64,000 nt of DNA from Streptomyces sp. NBC_00464 (GCF_036013915.1 NZ_CP107899.1:4030001-4094000), one strand, 5' to 3'; numbered from the stretch's first letter, positions 8,932-18,197 are shown. Made by a program: numbers and translations. Notes: generated by a model not told the origin, from the letters alone.

Positions 8932-10724
8932 CCGGTGGACTCCGCCCGTGCGACGAGCACGGCGATGTCATCGGCACCCGTCGCCCGGAATTCCACAACG
9001 GCCTTTGCCAGCCGCTCGGCGAATCCCTGGGCCCCACCGGCACCCTGCCGCGCGACCTCGTCCCGCAGACGGGATTCGAAGAACATCCCGTCGGCCGCTC
9101 TCGCCTCGGTCACTCCGTCGGTGAACATCACCAGCGCGTCCCCCGGGGCCAGGCGCACCGACCCGGATCCGTACTCGATGTCCTCCAGCACGCCCAGCAG
9201 ATCTCCGTGGGCGACGAGTTCCTCCACGATGCCGTCCGCACGCCGCATCAGAGGCGCGGGATGCCCGGCACTCCAGTAGCGCGCGCGAAACCCCTCTCCG
9301 TCCGGTACCAGTACGGCTACGAGCGCCGTCACGAAGCGGGACGTGCTCTCCCTGACCAGGGCCTGATTCAGCCGTTCCAGCGCGTGCTCGGGCGTACTGC
9401 CGTCCTCGAGAAGGGTGCGCAGGGTGTGGCGGGCCAGGCCTGTCAGCGCCGCCGCCGCCGCCCCGCGACCGCAGACGTCACCGAGGAGGAGGGTCACACC
9501 ACCCTGCGGCCCCGGGACGGCGTCGTAGAAGTCACCGCCCACGTCGAGCGAGACGTCACCCACTTCGTACGCGGAACTCAGCGTGATTCCCGGAATCAGC
9601 GGCAGCTCTCTCGGGAGCAGATGCCGCTGGAGAGAGACCACGTGGCGGCGCCGCTGTTCGTACAGGGTGCTGCTGTCGATGGCCAGCGCCGCCCGGTCGG
9701 CCAGATCCGCAAGGAACTGTGAGGCCCCCTCGGCCACGACCGCCCGATGGTAGAGAAACGTCAGGGTGCCCAGGACCCGGCCCCGGGCCTTGAGCGGGTT
9801 CACACTGATCGCCCGCACGGCACGGCCCGCCCCGGACGAGGCAGGCCCGAAGGGCCCCCCTCGCAGCCCGTCACCCGTCAGCGCCAGTGCCTGCCCGCTG
9901 CCGAGTACCTGCCGCAGCGCCTCCGTCAGCCAGGCATCCTCGGCAGCAACCTTGCCGAGCCACTGCTGGTCACCGGCGTCCACGTGCGCGAAGGACACGG
10001 ATTTCAGTCCTTCGGGGAGACAAAGATGCAGAACGCACCCCTCGGCGACGGCGGGAACGGCCGTACGAGCCACCCGCTGCACGGTGCTTTCCACATCAAG
10101 GCTCGAATCCATCTGCAACGACGCCTCCGCCAGAAAGGCGTCACTCACCTGACGCACCTCGTCGGCGCGCCGCGCCGTGATGCGCCCGTCCGCGACCATG
10201 GCCACCTCGGCCACCTGCTTCAACCGGGTCCGCAGCGTCACATCGATGGTGTCTCTGTCCGCGGTACCGACCATGAACGAGGCCCAGCCGCCCTGCCCCA
10301 GCGGCACGGCACACTCGGCCAGACTCCGCGTGCCGGCTGCTGCCAGCACCTGGACATGCGGCAGGGCGCCGTCGAGCTCCGACACTTCGTGGACCGTGAC
10401 AGCCGGATCACCGTCCGGGGCCCCGGCGGCCCCGGATTCGCCGTAATTCCATTCGATCTCCACGAGCGATGGCGTCGGCTCCGCCACGGTGACACTACGC
10501 AGATAGTGCAGCAGCCCGCCGCTCCAGCGAGTACCCACGACGGCCAGTACGCCGGGCATGCGGAGCAGCATGTCGTAGAGAGAGTCGGCCAGCCCCGTCA
10601 CGTCCTGCGCATTTTCGGCAACGCGCCAGAGCTCATGAAGACGGCCTGACCACCACCCGTCATCCGCCTGACGTGAGGCCCTGCCCTCGTGCTGCTCCAC
10701 CGCTGATCCGCCGTCCCGTATCAC
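8928..10724 (-). CDS. GAF-domain PP2C/SpoIIE-type protein phosphatase
   Basis: About 598 residues. One or two GAF-like sensory modules occupy the first 350 residues. The C-terminal PP2C_SIG domain begins near QRHLLPRELPLIPGI and shows the metal-binding Asp/Gly motifs in DVGGDFYD, LLLGDVCGRGAAAA and LVMFTDGVTEAR. Such proteins dephosphorylate anti-sigma-factor antagonists in Streptomyces partner-switching pathways. The start is uncertain: GTG at 10724 was chosen, GTG at 10700 is possible, and the open frame runs back to 10895. It forms an operon with the single-domain receiver, which suggests light or phosphorelay input to a partner switch. Confidence 0.82.
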   Translation of the reverse strand: MIRDGGSAVEQHEGRASRQADDGWWSGRLHELWRVAENAQDVTGLADSLYDMLLRMPGVLAVVGTRWSGGLLHYLRSVTVAEPTPSLVEIEWNYGESGAAGAPDGDPAVTVHEVSELDGALPHVQVLAAAGTRSLAECAVPLGQGGWASFMVGTADRDTIDVTLRTRLKQVAEVAMVADGRITARRADEVRQVSDAFLAEASLQMDSSLDVESTVQRVARTAVPAVAEGCVLHLCLPEGLKSVSFAHVDAGDQQWLGKVAAEDAWLTEALRQVLGSGQALALTGDGLRGGPFGPASSGAGRAVRAISVNPLKARGRVLGTLTFLYHRAVVAEGASQFLADLADRAALAIDSSTLYEQRRRHVVSLQRHLLPRELPLIPGITLSSAYEVGDVSLDVGGDFYDAVPGPQGGVTLLLGDVCGRGAAAAALTGLARHTLRTLLEDGSTPEHALERLNQALVRESTSRFVTALVAVLVPDGEGFRARYWSAGHPAPLMRRADGIVEELVAHGDLLGVLEDIEYGSGSVRLAPGDALVMFTDGVTEARAADGMFFESRLRDEVARQGAGGAQGFAERLAKAVVEFRATGADDIAVLVARAESTG

Positions 10725-11315
10725 CACTGTCGGCCCCGGCCCGTCATGGGAAACGCTATGCCACCCCGGGACTGAGCGCCTCCAGGCGCGGTCTCGGTGG
10801 TGCTTGGCGGGAGACGCGAGAGGCCGGCCGCCACAGCCGTCGCCCCTGCCGCCCTCGCAGGTCACGCCGGCCGCTCCGCCCGCCCTGAGGCGCATCCGAA
10901 GTGGTGACCGACCCGCCCAGCCCAGGCCCAGAGCCGCGCCTACGGCCGCCGGGCGCCTACGAGCTGCTTCGCACCGTCACCCTGTGGGTTGCGGGCATGG
11001 AGGCGTGACTGGTCGCCTGGCGAGTCCGGTGCTCGGCTCCCCCTACCTTCTCCGTGTGCTTGCTGTGTTGTCCGCGGAGCTCTTGGGGACGCGCGTCAAT
11101 GACGGCTCCGAGAGTCTGGGGGCAGAGGGGTTCTCCAGGACCGACCTGTCGTCCACCGAGGCGTGCGTTGAAGTCACACTTGAGCACTTGGCGAGCCGGC
11201 AGATTTCACCCTTCACTTGAGCTCGGGAAGCTGCGGCCCTCTGAGGAGACTTCTGGCGTGCTGGACCGGGCAGAACTCGGGCGACGGAGAACTCCCGCGA
11301 CGCTAGTGTGCGGCG
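10725..11315. other. Intergenic stretch between the divergent phosphatase and SUKH-like genes
   Basis: About 590 bases without a convincing gene on either strand. Promoters for the two divergent genes must lie here, but I could not pick clear -35/-10 pairs. No repeat or hairpin of note was seen. Confidence 0.5.
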
Positions 11316-11915
11316 ATGATGAATGAGGGAGCACGTCTCGGCGCGGAGGCCGCGCGTCGCCTTATACAGACAAACCTCTATGAGTTCGAGCCGGGACTGA
11401 CCGACGACGAGTTCGCGCGGATCGAGCGGGAGTACGGGTTCCAGTTCGCGGACGATCACCGAGCATTCCTCGCTGCCGGCCTTCCAGTCAACGTTGCTCC
11501 CGAGGATGGGCAGACTTGGTCCAAGCCTTGGCCCGAATGGCGCAGCGGCGATCCGGACAGGTTGCGCGATCAGTTGGGCTGGCCCGTTGAAGGTGTTCTC
11601 CTCGGCATCGAACACAACAATTTCTGGTACCAGCCATGGGGCGAGCGTCCGGCCGATGATGCAGCCGCGCTGGCCACAGCGCGGCACCGTCTTGCAGAAG
11701 TGCCGGTGCTGGTGCCCGTGTACGCCCACCGGTACCTCCCCGCCGGCCAGGGAAGCTTCGGGCATCCCGTGCTCTCGATGTGGCAGACCGACATCATTTA
11801 CTACGGGGAGGACCTGGTCGACTACATGCACCAGGAGTTCAACGAGGCACGGGGCGACGTCGACGAGAGCTGGAATCCGAGAGCAACTGCCATGTTCTGG
11901 CGGGACCTTCTCTGA
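11316..11915 (+). CDS. SMI1/KNR4 (SUKH) family protein, possible immunity protein
   Basis: 199 residues. The central part matches the SUKH fold in layout: GLTDDEFARIEREYGFQFAD, then HRAFLAAGLPVN, then a Trp-rich strand region (WSKPWPEWRSGDPDRL) and VPVYAHRYLPAG followed by PVLSMWQTDIIYYGEDLVDY. SUKH proteins often neutralise polymorphic toxins, but no toxin gene is adjacent, so it may be an orphan immunity gene carried on island A. Two ATGs in tandem (11316, 11319) are both possible starts. Confidence 0.72.
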   Translation: MMNEGARLGAEAARRLIQTNLYEFEPGLTDDEFARIEREYGFQFADDHRAFLAAGLPVNVAPEDGQTWSKPWPEWRSGDPDRLRDQLGWPVEGVLLGIEHNNFWYQPWGERPADDAAALATARHRLAEVPVLVPVYAHRYLPAGQGSFGHPVLSMWQTDIIYYGEDLVDYMHQEFNEARGDVDESWNPRATAMFWRDLL

Positions 11916-12064
11916 CTCCTGGTGTTCACAAGCGGGCGGGCGCACTGAGCTCGGGAATCATCGCGCACTCAAGTTGAGACACGAATCCGCCGGCACCCGC
12001 GAACGGCGCTCGGACCTTGAGCGACAGCAGGAAGTCGCGAGCGGGCTGGACGACCTCGTGCGGT

Positions 12065-12105
12065 CCGCCCGCAAGAAGGCTGATCAGAGGCCTTCTTGCG
12101 GGCGG
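12065..12105. terminator. Strong hairpin downstream of the SUKH-like gene
   Basis: Arms CCGCCCGCAAGAAGG (12065-12079) and CCTTCTTGCGGGCGG (12091-12105), a perfect 15-base stem with an 11-base loop. It lies about 150 bases after the SUKH-like stop and just before the next attachment-site copy. Confidence 0.65.
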
Positions 12106-12143
12106 ATCTGGTGCGAGACCCCTGAACTGGTCCAGACAACAAA

Positions 12144-12220
12144 GAAGCCCCCGGCCGTTGGCCTGGGCCTTCGTCATGGAGCGGGTGACGAGAATCGAAC
12201 TCGCGCTCCGAGCTTGGGAA
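12144..12220 (-). repeat. attachment-site remnant 2: 3' half of tRNA-Gly(CCC) plus terminator
   Basis: Bases 12178-12220 match the 3' half of the tRNA-Gly at 35.0 kb with one change (GCTCCGAGC for GCTCTGAGC). A GC-rich hairpin (AAGCCCCCGGCC...GGCCTGGGC) lies at 12144-12171. It separates islands A and B. Confidence 0.88.
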
Positions 12221-12307
12221 TCACCGGTTCCTGAACGGTCGCATCAGCTCTGACCTGCATGTTTGGCAGAGACGCGCGAGGCGGGAGTGGCCTTCGCGCG
12301 CCGTACA

Positions 12308-12347
12308 TGACCGCTGTTGTCCGCTCTGCTGGGCACGGATGGGGCAC
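12308..12347. repeat. Island-end repeat, copy 1 (possible integrase arm site)
   Basis: A 40-base block ending in GGGCACGGATGGGGCAC, found about 90 bases inside the attachment-site copy. It recurs at 17714-17753, 23623-23662 and, with changes, 24961-25001, always on the same side and at a similar distance from the tRNA remnant. This fits an arm-type binding site of the integrase, but that role is inferred. Confidence 0.7.
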
Positions 12348-12569
12348 GGGGGCCGCCCCGGCACGTGGCTCGGGTTCCGGCTTGTCGGTGTTCGGCCGGA
12401 CCTCGTCCCGCCGCAGGTCGACCACGCCGAGCATCAGCCGCTCCACCGCCAGAACCAGGGCCAGCGCTACGACACCGCCTGGGCGACGACCCGGACAGTC
12501 CGGTGCTCATCACTGGCTACAAGGACGCCCGTACCAAGCCGCTGACCAGCAGGAAGAAGGAGACCCGCC

Positions 12570-12720
12570 ATGCTGATCGCGCAGGAATGGGCCGCCACGA
12601 GCACGCCTTGTCCCACCTGAAAAGCCGGCGAATCCTCACCAGCTCCGCCTCGGCACCCGCCACGCCAACACGCTGCTGCGGGCCCTGCCCGGACTCACTA
12701 ACCACGAAGCCGCCCGCTGA
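12570..12720 (+). pseudogene. C-terminal remnant of a transposase
   Basis: One frame reads MGRHEHALSHLKSRRILT; after a frame change the next reads QLRLGTRHANTLLRALPGLT and ends NHEAAR-stop at 12720. Together they match the C-terminal end of an IS-type transposase (HAFAHLK.WR.L and LLRALLVLTN motifs from memory). The front part is missing and the frame is broken, so this is dead. About 150 bases of non-coding sequence follow before the SDR stop. Confidence 0.65.
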
Positions 12721-12865
12721 CAGACGATTCACCATCGCCCTCCCCGCGCCGGCGACCAGTGACTTCCAGGTCAACGATCTTCAATGGCGAGATCCTGATG
12801 CCGGCGCAACGAGTGCGGAGTCGGGCTGGTCGCGCGAGGGGCGGCAGCGAACCGGTAGCGGTCCG

Positions 12866-13615
12866 TCATCGCCCGAGCGCTGCTCCCCCGTTCACATGCA
12901 TGATCTGCCCCGTCATGTACGCCGCTTCAGGTGACGCCACATAGTGCACCGCGGCGGCGATGTCCGAGGGCCGGCCCGCCTGGCCCGTCAGCGACTGCTC
13001 GGTCCGGGCGGCGACGAACTCGGGCGTGGCCCGGTCGCCGAAGAACTCGGTGTCGACGACGAAGCCTGGGGCGACCGCGTTGACGGTGATGCCCTGCGGG
13101 CCGAGCTGCTGCGCCAGGTCGACGGTGTAGGTGTTGACGGTGGCCTTGGAGCCGCCGTACGAACCGGGGCCGCGCAGCGCGGCGATGGACGACATCTGGA
13201 TGATCCGGCCGCCGGGCCGGGTGAGGTGCGGCAGCAACCCTTCGGTGAGCAGCACGGCGGTGAGCACGTTGGCCTCGAAGTTGCGGCGGAAGCTGTCCGC
13301 GACGCCTTCGAGGGTGCCGTCGTGGGCCGGTGCGACGTTGCCGCCGGCGTTGGCGACGACCACGTCGACCTGCGTGCCGCCCGCGGTGCAGAACTCCACG
13401 GCTCTGCGGGCCTGGCCGGGATCGCTCAGATCGGCGGCGACCCAGGAGGCCGCTCCCGCACCATGCGCGGCGTCGAGCTCCCCGGCGGCCTTCTCCAGTG
13501 GCCCCTCGCGCCGCCCGATGAGGACGACGTGGTCGCCGTCCGCCGCGAAGACCTCGGCCACCGCCCGCCCGATCCCCGTACCGCCACCCGACACCACGAC
13601 CCTGCGCTGCCCCAC
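12866..13615 (-). CDS. Short-chain dehydrogenase/reductase (FabG-like)
   Basis: 249 residues from a GTG. It has the Rossmann glycine motif (VSGGGTGIGRAVAE), the NAG motif (VVANAGGN), the catalytic Ser in IIQMSSIAALRG, the YxxxK pair in SYGGSKA, and the C-terminal TGQIMHVNGGAAL. A soluble NAD(P)-dependent oxidoreductase; the substrate cannot be read. It sits alone on island B, next to a decayed copy of a gene found intact in island C. Confidence 0.92.
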   Translation of the reverse strand: MGQRRVVVSGGGTGIGRAVAEVFAADGDHVVLIGRREGPLEKAAGELDAAHGAGAASWVAADLSDPGQARRAVEFCTAGGTQVDVVVANAGGNVAPAHDGTLEGVADSFRRNFEANVLTAVLLTEGLLPHLTRPGGRIIQMSSIAALRGPGSYGGSKATVNTYTVDLAQQLGPQGITVNAVAPGFVVDTEFFGDRATPEFVAARTEQSLTGQAGRPSDIAAAVHYVASPEAAYMTGQIMHVNGGAALGR

Positions 13616-13764
13616 GACCCCACCCCACGTCCTCGTTTATGAACGACGGTCACACCTCTGTCCGCCGCACGGTACGACCGCCGATCGCCGGAGTCAACGG
13701 GCAGGTGCCCGCAGGCTCCTGCAGTTCGGAGCTGCTGAGGCTCGAGTGCGCCAGGAGGCCCTGT

Positions 13765-13945
13765 TGTCCTCCTGCTGCCCCTCGGCCAGACGATGCGGTA
13801 GTAGCTCATCCGCAACCGGGGCTGGTTGATGTCGAGGGTGGTCGGCCCCGACCTTGCGGGATGGAGCGGCAGACGCGCAGGGCCGTGCTGTGGGCCGGCG
13901 AGCTCGGAGAGCGCTGCGGGCAGGCGCCGGGCGAACTTCGGACGT
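13765..13945 (-). pseudogene. Frameshifted copy of the AbiEii-partner gene found at 23.0-23.4 kb
   Basis: The minus strand reads RPKFARRLPAALSELAGPQH and, further on, QPRLRMSYYRIV, then after a one-base frame change LAEGQQED. The intact gene in island C reads AKFARRLPTALSELVGPEH, QPRLRMSYYRIV and LAEGQHDD at the same places. Both ends are missing. The partner toxin gene is absent here. The shared gene suggests islands B and C had related ancestors. Confidence 0.75.
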
Positions 13946-13964
13946 GGCGTGGACGGGTGACGCG

Positions 13965-15104
13965 TCAGCTGACCCGGAGACCGACCGCCAGCGTCAGTTC
14001 AAGTACCCGGCGTGGTGATGCGAGATCGGGAAACAGCTCCCGCAACTGCGACATCCGGTATCGAACCGTCTGGGGATGGACGAACAAGGCTGCCGCGACC
14101 TCGTCCCGTCTGCCCTGGTGCAGCAGCCACGCCCGCAACGTCTCCTCCAGCCGTCGTGCGGTTGCGGTGGGCAAGGTCCGCAACGGTGCGAGGGCTCGGG
14201 CGCGCAGGTCTGCGAACGCGTCCACGTCGGCGCTGAGCACCAGGTCGGGCAGGTGGTCCTCGGTGTCGCGAATGTCAGAGGAAAAGGAGCGCGCGCGCAG
14301 GGCTCGTGCGTACGAGGCGGACGCGTGGGTCCATGGCCGGGCCGGGCCGACCACGGCGGCGCGATCGGTCAGCTGCCGCAGGAGACGTGATCGGTCGGCA
14401 TCGGGGACGAGGAGCACACCGGTGGCATTCGGCAGATCGTCGAGCACGAGGGTGCTCGGGTCGAGTGTCCGGTAGGCGGGCCGTGCCTGGGCGGCGGGCA
14501 GCAGGACGGCGGTCAGCGAAACAGGGGGCTGCCACCTGGCCCGTTGGCCCGAGGCCAGCAGGACGTCCGGACTCGCGCCGGCGAGGAGGTCGCGAGCCAA
14601 GTGTTCCAGGTGGCGCTCGTGGGCTCTGCCCCGGGCGGCCAGTTCGTCGGCGTGGCCCGCGGCGCTCGCGGCGGAGAGCTCGTCGATGTAGGCGAAGGTC
14701 AGCTCGGCGAACTTTGCGACCTCGGCGGCGGGCAGACCCGCGGGTACGGCACCCGCTGCCAGACATCGCCAGGCGACCCGGGCGCCGACGCGGTAGGCGC
14801 TGAGCAGGGCGTCCATCGAACGGCCGTCGCGCACCTCGCCGCGGCCCAGCTCGTAGGCGGCGTCCCCGGCGTCGCCGCCCGTGGCGTTCCCGCTCGCAAG
14901 GTCCAGGTAGTGCCCCAGGGCGGTGCGGACGGCTCTGCGGATGGTGGCGCCCATGCGGCCCGACAAGGCATGGGCATAGGGAGGAACCTCGTCGATGATC
15001 GCCTGGACGACTTCGTCGGCGGTGGTCTTCAGTGCAGCCCGAAGGGCGGTGGCCGTCGTCTTATCCAGGGCCAGTTCGCTGGCCCTCTGGACTGCATAGC
15101 TCAT
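13965..15104 (-). CDS. PucR/CdaR-type transcriptional regulator, likely of the desaturase locus
   Basis: 379 residues from the ATG at 15104 (GGGAA just upstream). The C-terminal PucR HTH is clear (LEETLRAWLLHQGRRDEVAA, then LFVHPQTVRYRMSQLRELF). The N-terminal half is an alpha-helical sensory region of the RsbRD/GGDEF-like class common in Streptomyces PucR proteins. It is divergent from the ferredoxin-reductase and desaturase genes with only 85 bases between, so it most likely controls them and itself. Confidence 0.87.
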   Translation of the reverse strand: MSYAVQRASELALDKTTATALRAALKTTADEVVQAIIDEVPPYAHALSGRMGATIRRAVRTALGHYLDLASGNATGGDAGDAAYELGRGEVRDGRSMDALLSAYRVGARVAWRCLAAGAVPAGLPAAEVAKFAELTFAYIDELSAASAAGHADELAARGRAHERHLEHLARDLLAGASPDVLLASGQRARWQPPVSLTAVLLPAAQARPAYRTLDPSTLVLDDLPNATGVLLVPDADRSRLLRQLTDRAAVVGPARPWTHASASYARALRARSFSSDIRDTEDHLPDLVLSADVDAFADLRARALAPLRTLPTATARRLEETLRAWLLHQGRRDEVAAALFVHPQTVRYRMSQLRELFPDLASPRRVLELTLAVGLRVS

Positions 15105-15129
15105 TTTTGTTCCCTGCGAACAATTCAGT

Positions 15130-15154
15130 TGACCAGGTTTACGTCTTGTGGTCA
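15130..15154. promoter_or_regulatory. Inverted repeat between regulator and reductase genes
   Basis: TGACCA (15130-15135) and TGGTCA (15149-15154) form an inverted repeat with 13 bases between. It lies in the 85-base divergent promoter region, so it is a candidate operator for the PucR-type regulator. Confidence 0.45.
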
Positions 15155-15189
15155 GGACTTTACGCCTGGAGGCGCAGCAAGCTGGGGTC

Positions 15190-16245
15190 ATGACGAGTGG
15201 AGCCCTCCGCAGTAGGGCGTGGAAACTGCTGGAGATGGTCACGACGCCGCTGCTGCCGTCGGACTACCTCGACCTGGTCAGCCCGCTGCGTGCGGGCGGT
15301 GACCTGTGTGGGCGCATCGAGGCCGTGCACTCCGAGACGGATGACGCCGCGAGTGTCGTGATCAGGCCGGGGCGGGGCTGGCGCGGCCACACGGCGGGCC
15401 AGTACGTGAGGATCGGGGTCGACGTCGACGGAGTGCGCTTGTGGCGTGCCTACTCCATCACCTCGCCGGCCAACCGCCGGGACGGCCGTGTCACGATCAC
15501 CGTGAAGGCGATCCCGGACGGCAAGGTCAGCAACCACCTGGTCCGCAGGGCTGAACCGGGCACGCTGATCCAGCTCGACCAGCCGACCGGTGACTTCGTC
15601 CTGCCGCGGGCCAAGCCCGCCAAGGTGCTCTACCTGACGGCCGGCAGCGGCATCACGCCCGTGATGGGCATGCTGCGCGATATCGAACTCGACGACGTCG
15701 TCATGGTCCACTGCGCGCCACAGCCTCAGGACGTGATCTTCCGCAAGGAACTGCACAGCCTGGTCGCGGACAAGAAGCTTCGGCTCACCGAGGTGCACAC
15801 CGAGACGGACGGCAAGCTCGACATCGCCCGTCTCCAAGAGCTCGTGCCCGACTGGGCCGAGCGCGAGACCTGGGCGTGCGGGCCCGCAGGTCTGCTCGAC
15901 GCCGCCGAGGAGCACTGGAGAGAGCACGGCGTCCATGAGCGCCTGCACACCGAACGCTTCCGCCCCGGCATCGTCGTCGCCGGCGACGGCGGCGAGGTCA
16001 CGTTCAGCGCCACCGGCAAGACCGTCGACGCGGACGGCGCCACGCCGTTGCTCGACATCGGTGAGGAGGCCGGTGTGCTCATGCCCTCCGGGTGCCGCAT
16101 GGGCATCTGCTTCGGCTGCGTCACTCCGCTCAAGGCCGGCGCTGTCCGCGACCTGCGTACCGGCGAGATCACCGAGGCCGAGCCCGGCGTCCTCATCCAG
16201 ACCTGTGTGTCCGCCGCGGCGGGCCCCTGCGACATCGAACGGTAG
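15190..16245 (+). CDS. Ferredoxin reductase with C-terminal 2Fe-2S domain, electron donor to the desaturase
   Basis: 351 residues. FAD-binding motif in LWRAYSITSPA, NAD-binding motif in LTAGSGITPVMGMLR, and a plant-type 2Fe-2S domain at the C-terminus with CRMGICFGC and the last Cys in QTCVS. This is the class that passes electrons from NAD(P)H through FAD and the cluster to membrane desaturases. The stop at 16243-16245 overlaps the RBS of the desaturase gene, so the two form one operon. Confidence 0.93.
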   Translation: MTSGALRSRAWKLLEMVTTPLLPSDYLDLVSPLRAGGDLCGRIEAVHSETDDAASVVIRPGRGWRGHTAGQYVRIGVDVDGVRLWRAYSITSPANRRDGRVTITVKAIPDGKVSNHLVRRAEPGTLIQLDQPTGDFVLPRAKPAKVLYLTAGSGITPVMGMLRDIELDDVVMVHCAPQPQDVIFRKELHSLVADKKLRLTEVHTETDGKLDIARLQELVPDWAERETWACGPAGLLDAAEEHWREHGVHERLHTERFRPGIVVAGDGGEVTFSATGKTVDADGATPLLDIGEEAGVLMPSGCRMGICFGCVTPLKAGAVRDLRTGEITEAEPGVLIQTCVSAAAGPCDIER

Positions 16246-16252
16246 GAGCACC

Positions 16253-17371
16253 TTGACCGCCATCGACCCCACCGCCCACCTGACTGCGGAGCAGATCGAG
16301 GAGCTGGGCCGCGAGCTGGACGCGATCCGTGACGAGGTGATCGCCGGCCGCGGCGAGAAGGACGCCGCCTACATCCGTAAGGTCATCTCGGCGCAGCGCA
16401 GGCTCGAACTGGTCAGCAGGGGTGTGCTGCTGTTCTCGTTCTTCCCGCCCGCGTGGCTGCTCGGCACCGCCGGTCTGTCCGTGGCCAAGATCATGGAGAA
16501 CATGGAGATCGGCCACAACGTCCTGCACGGCCAGTGGGACTGGATGCGTGACCCGAAGATCCACTCCACCGCCTGGGAGTGGGATCACGTCTCGCCGTCC
16601 GATCAGTGGAAGCACTCGCACAACGAGCTGCATCACACGTACACCAACGTGATCGGCAAGGACAACGACCTCGGCTACGGCATCATGCGCGTCGACGAAG
16701 ACCAGAAGTGGCACCCCTTCCACATCGGCCAGCCGCTGTGGAACTTCCTCAATGCCTGCTTCTTCGAGTACGGCATCGCGGCGTACGACCTGGAGCTCGG
16801 CAAGAACCTCACCAAGCGCCGCCGCAGGAACCCGGAGTTCCGCGCGCGGGCCAAGGCCGTGGGCCGCAAGATCCGCAAGCAGGTGCTCAAGGACTACGTG
16901 ATCCACCCACTGCTGTCGGGCCCCTCGTTCCTCACCACACTTGCCGCCACGTTCACCGCGAACCTGGTCCGCAACCTCTGGACCCACTCGGTGATCATGT
17001 GCGGGCACTTCCCCGAGGGCGTACAGGTCTTCGAGCGCCGGTCGATCACGGGCGAGACACGCGGCCAGTGGTACCTGCGCCAGATGATGGGCTCGGCGAA
17101 CATCAGCGGCAGCAAGGCCATGCACTTCATGACCGGCAACCTGTCGCACCAGATCGAGCACCACCTGTTCCCGGACCTGCCGAGCAACCGGTATGCCGAG
17201 GTCGCGGTGAAGGTGCGCGCGCTGTTCGAGAAGTACGAGCTGGAGTACGTCACCGGCCCGCTGCCCAAGCAGGTGTTCTCCGCGTGGCACAAGGTCTTCC
17301 GGCTCGCACTGCCGAACAAGCAGCCCAAGGTCGGAACGCCGGACCGTGAGCAGGACCTCATCGCGGCCTGA
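16253..17371 (+). CDS. Membrane fatty-acid desaturase (DesA3-like acyl-CoA desaturase)
   Basis: 372 residues from a TTG at 16253 with AGGAG 4 bases upstream. Three His boxes that bind the di-iron centre are present: GHNVLHGQ, HSHNELHHTY and HQIEHHLFP. Hydrophobic segments lie between them. With the reductase just upstream it should introduce double bonds into membrane-bound acyl chains, adjusting fluidity. Its place on an integrated island suggests it supplements a chromosomal desaturase. Confidence 0.92.
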   Translation: MTAIDPTAHLTAEQIEELGRELDAIRDEVIAGRGEKDAAYIRKVISAQRRLELVSRGVLLFSFFPPAWLLGTAGLSVAKIMENMEIGHNVLHGQWDWMRDPKIHSTAWEWDHVSPSDQWKHSHNELHHTYTNVIGKDNDLGYGIMRVDEDQKWHPFHIGQPLWNFLNACFFEYGIAAYDLELGKNLTKRRRRNPEFRARAKAVGRKIRKQVLKDYVIHPLLSGPSFLTTLAATFTANLVRNLWTHSVIMCGHFPEGVQVFERRSITGETRGQWYLRQMMGSANISGSKAMHFMTGNLSHQIEHHLFPDLPSNRYAEVAVKVRALFEKYELEYVTGPLPKQVFSAWHKVFRLALPNKQPKVGTPDREQDLIAA

Positions 17372-17546
17372 CTCCGGCCGCACCTCCAGCCCTTGGACGA
17401 CGTCACCGCTGCGCCACGACGGCCGACCCGGCCGGTGGAGTTCCCTGCTGCCCGGGCCCACCGTTTCGCCCACCAGGTGCAGGGCGAGGGGGACACCGCT
17501 GGTGCTGCCGTCTGTCGGCGACATCCGGATTCCGCTCCGAGCCAAC

Positions 17547-17626
17547 AAAGAAGCCCCCGGCCGCCGGCCTGGGGCTTCTGCCTGGAGCGGGTGACGAGAA
17601 TCGAACTCGCGCTCTGAGCTTGGGAA
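17547..17626 (-). repeat. attachment-site remnant 3: 3' half of tRNA-Gly(CCC) plus terminator
   Basis: Bases 17584-17626 are identical to the 3' half of the tRNA-Gly at 35.0 kb. A hairpin AAGCCCCCGGCC/GGCCTGGGGCTT lies at 17550-17578. It separates islands B and C. Confidence 0.9.
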
Positions 17627-17713
17627 TCAACGGCTCCGAGGTTGTTGCAGGGGCTCTGACCTGCGATTTCGGATCGGCCAGGTGGGCGGCTCCCGATCTC
17701 TGAGAGCCAGATC

Positions 17714-17753
17714 TGACCGCTGTTGTCCGCTCTGCTGGGCACGGATGGGGCAC
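17714..17753. repeat. Island-end repeat, copy 2
   Basis: Same 40-base block as at 12308-12347, with no difference seen, about 90 bases inside attachment-site remnant 3. Confidence 0.75.
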
Positions 17754-17795
17754 GAGAGCTGGCAGTGCGACGCGTGCTCCGGGCGGGCCGGCTGG

Positions 17796-18197
17796 TCAGA
17801 GAGGGATGATGCGAACCTGGCTGCCGCAGAGCTTGGTCATGTCGTTGCTGTCGGAGGTCAGCAGGGCGACGGGTTTCGGCTGGCGGAGTGCGACCTCGGC
17901 GACCGTGGCGTCGATGGCGTACTTGTGCCCGTGCAGTCCGGCGCCTTTGAGGAGCTCAGCCGCCGCTTTCGCCGCCTGCTCGGTGACCGGCTCCACCTTG
18001 ATGCGGGACAGGGCCCAGTTCAGGCGCGGCATGTTGGTGCGGGCGTGGGTTACTTCCACGATGGTGTTCGCCCCGATCACCAGGTCGGCTCCCATGTCGT
18101 GGAAGACCTGCAGCATGGCGAGGAGCTTGCGGTCCTGCGCGATCCAGGCGGACAGTCCTTCCGAGTCCAGGACGACGGTTTCGATGCGCTCGCTCAC
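17796..18197 (-). CDS. PIN-domain (VapC-like) toxin
   Basis: 133 residues from a GTG that overlaps the antitoxin TGA (GTGA). PIN-type acidic residues are visible in VVLDSEGLSAW, ANTIVEVTHAR, YAIDATVAEVAL and LLTSDSNDMTKL. VapC-type proteins are Mg-dependent RNases, often cutting tRNA, held inactive by the partner antitoxin. Together with the RHH gene just upstream it forms a type II toxin-antitoxin pair that could stabilise island C. Confidence 0.85.
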   Translation of the reverse strand: MSERIETVVLDSEGLSAWIAQDRKLLAMLQVFHDMGADLVIGANTIVEVTHARTNMPRLNWALSRIKVEPVTEQAAKAAAELLKGAGLHGHKYAIDATVAEVALRQPKPVALLTSDSNDMTKLCGSQVRIIPL

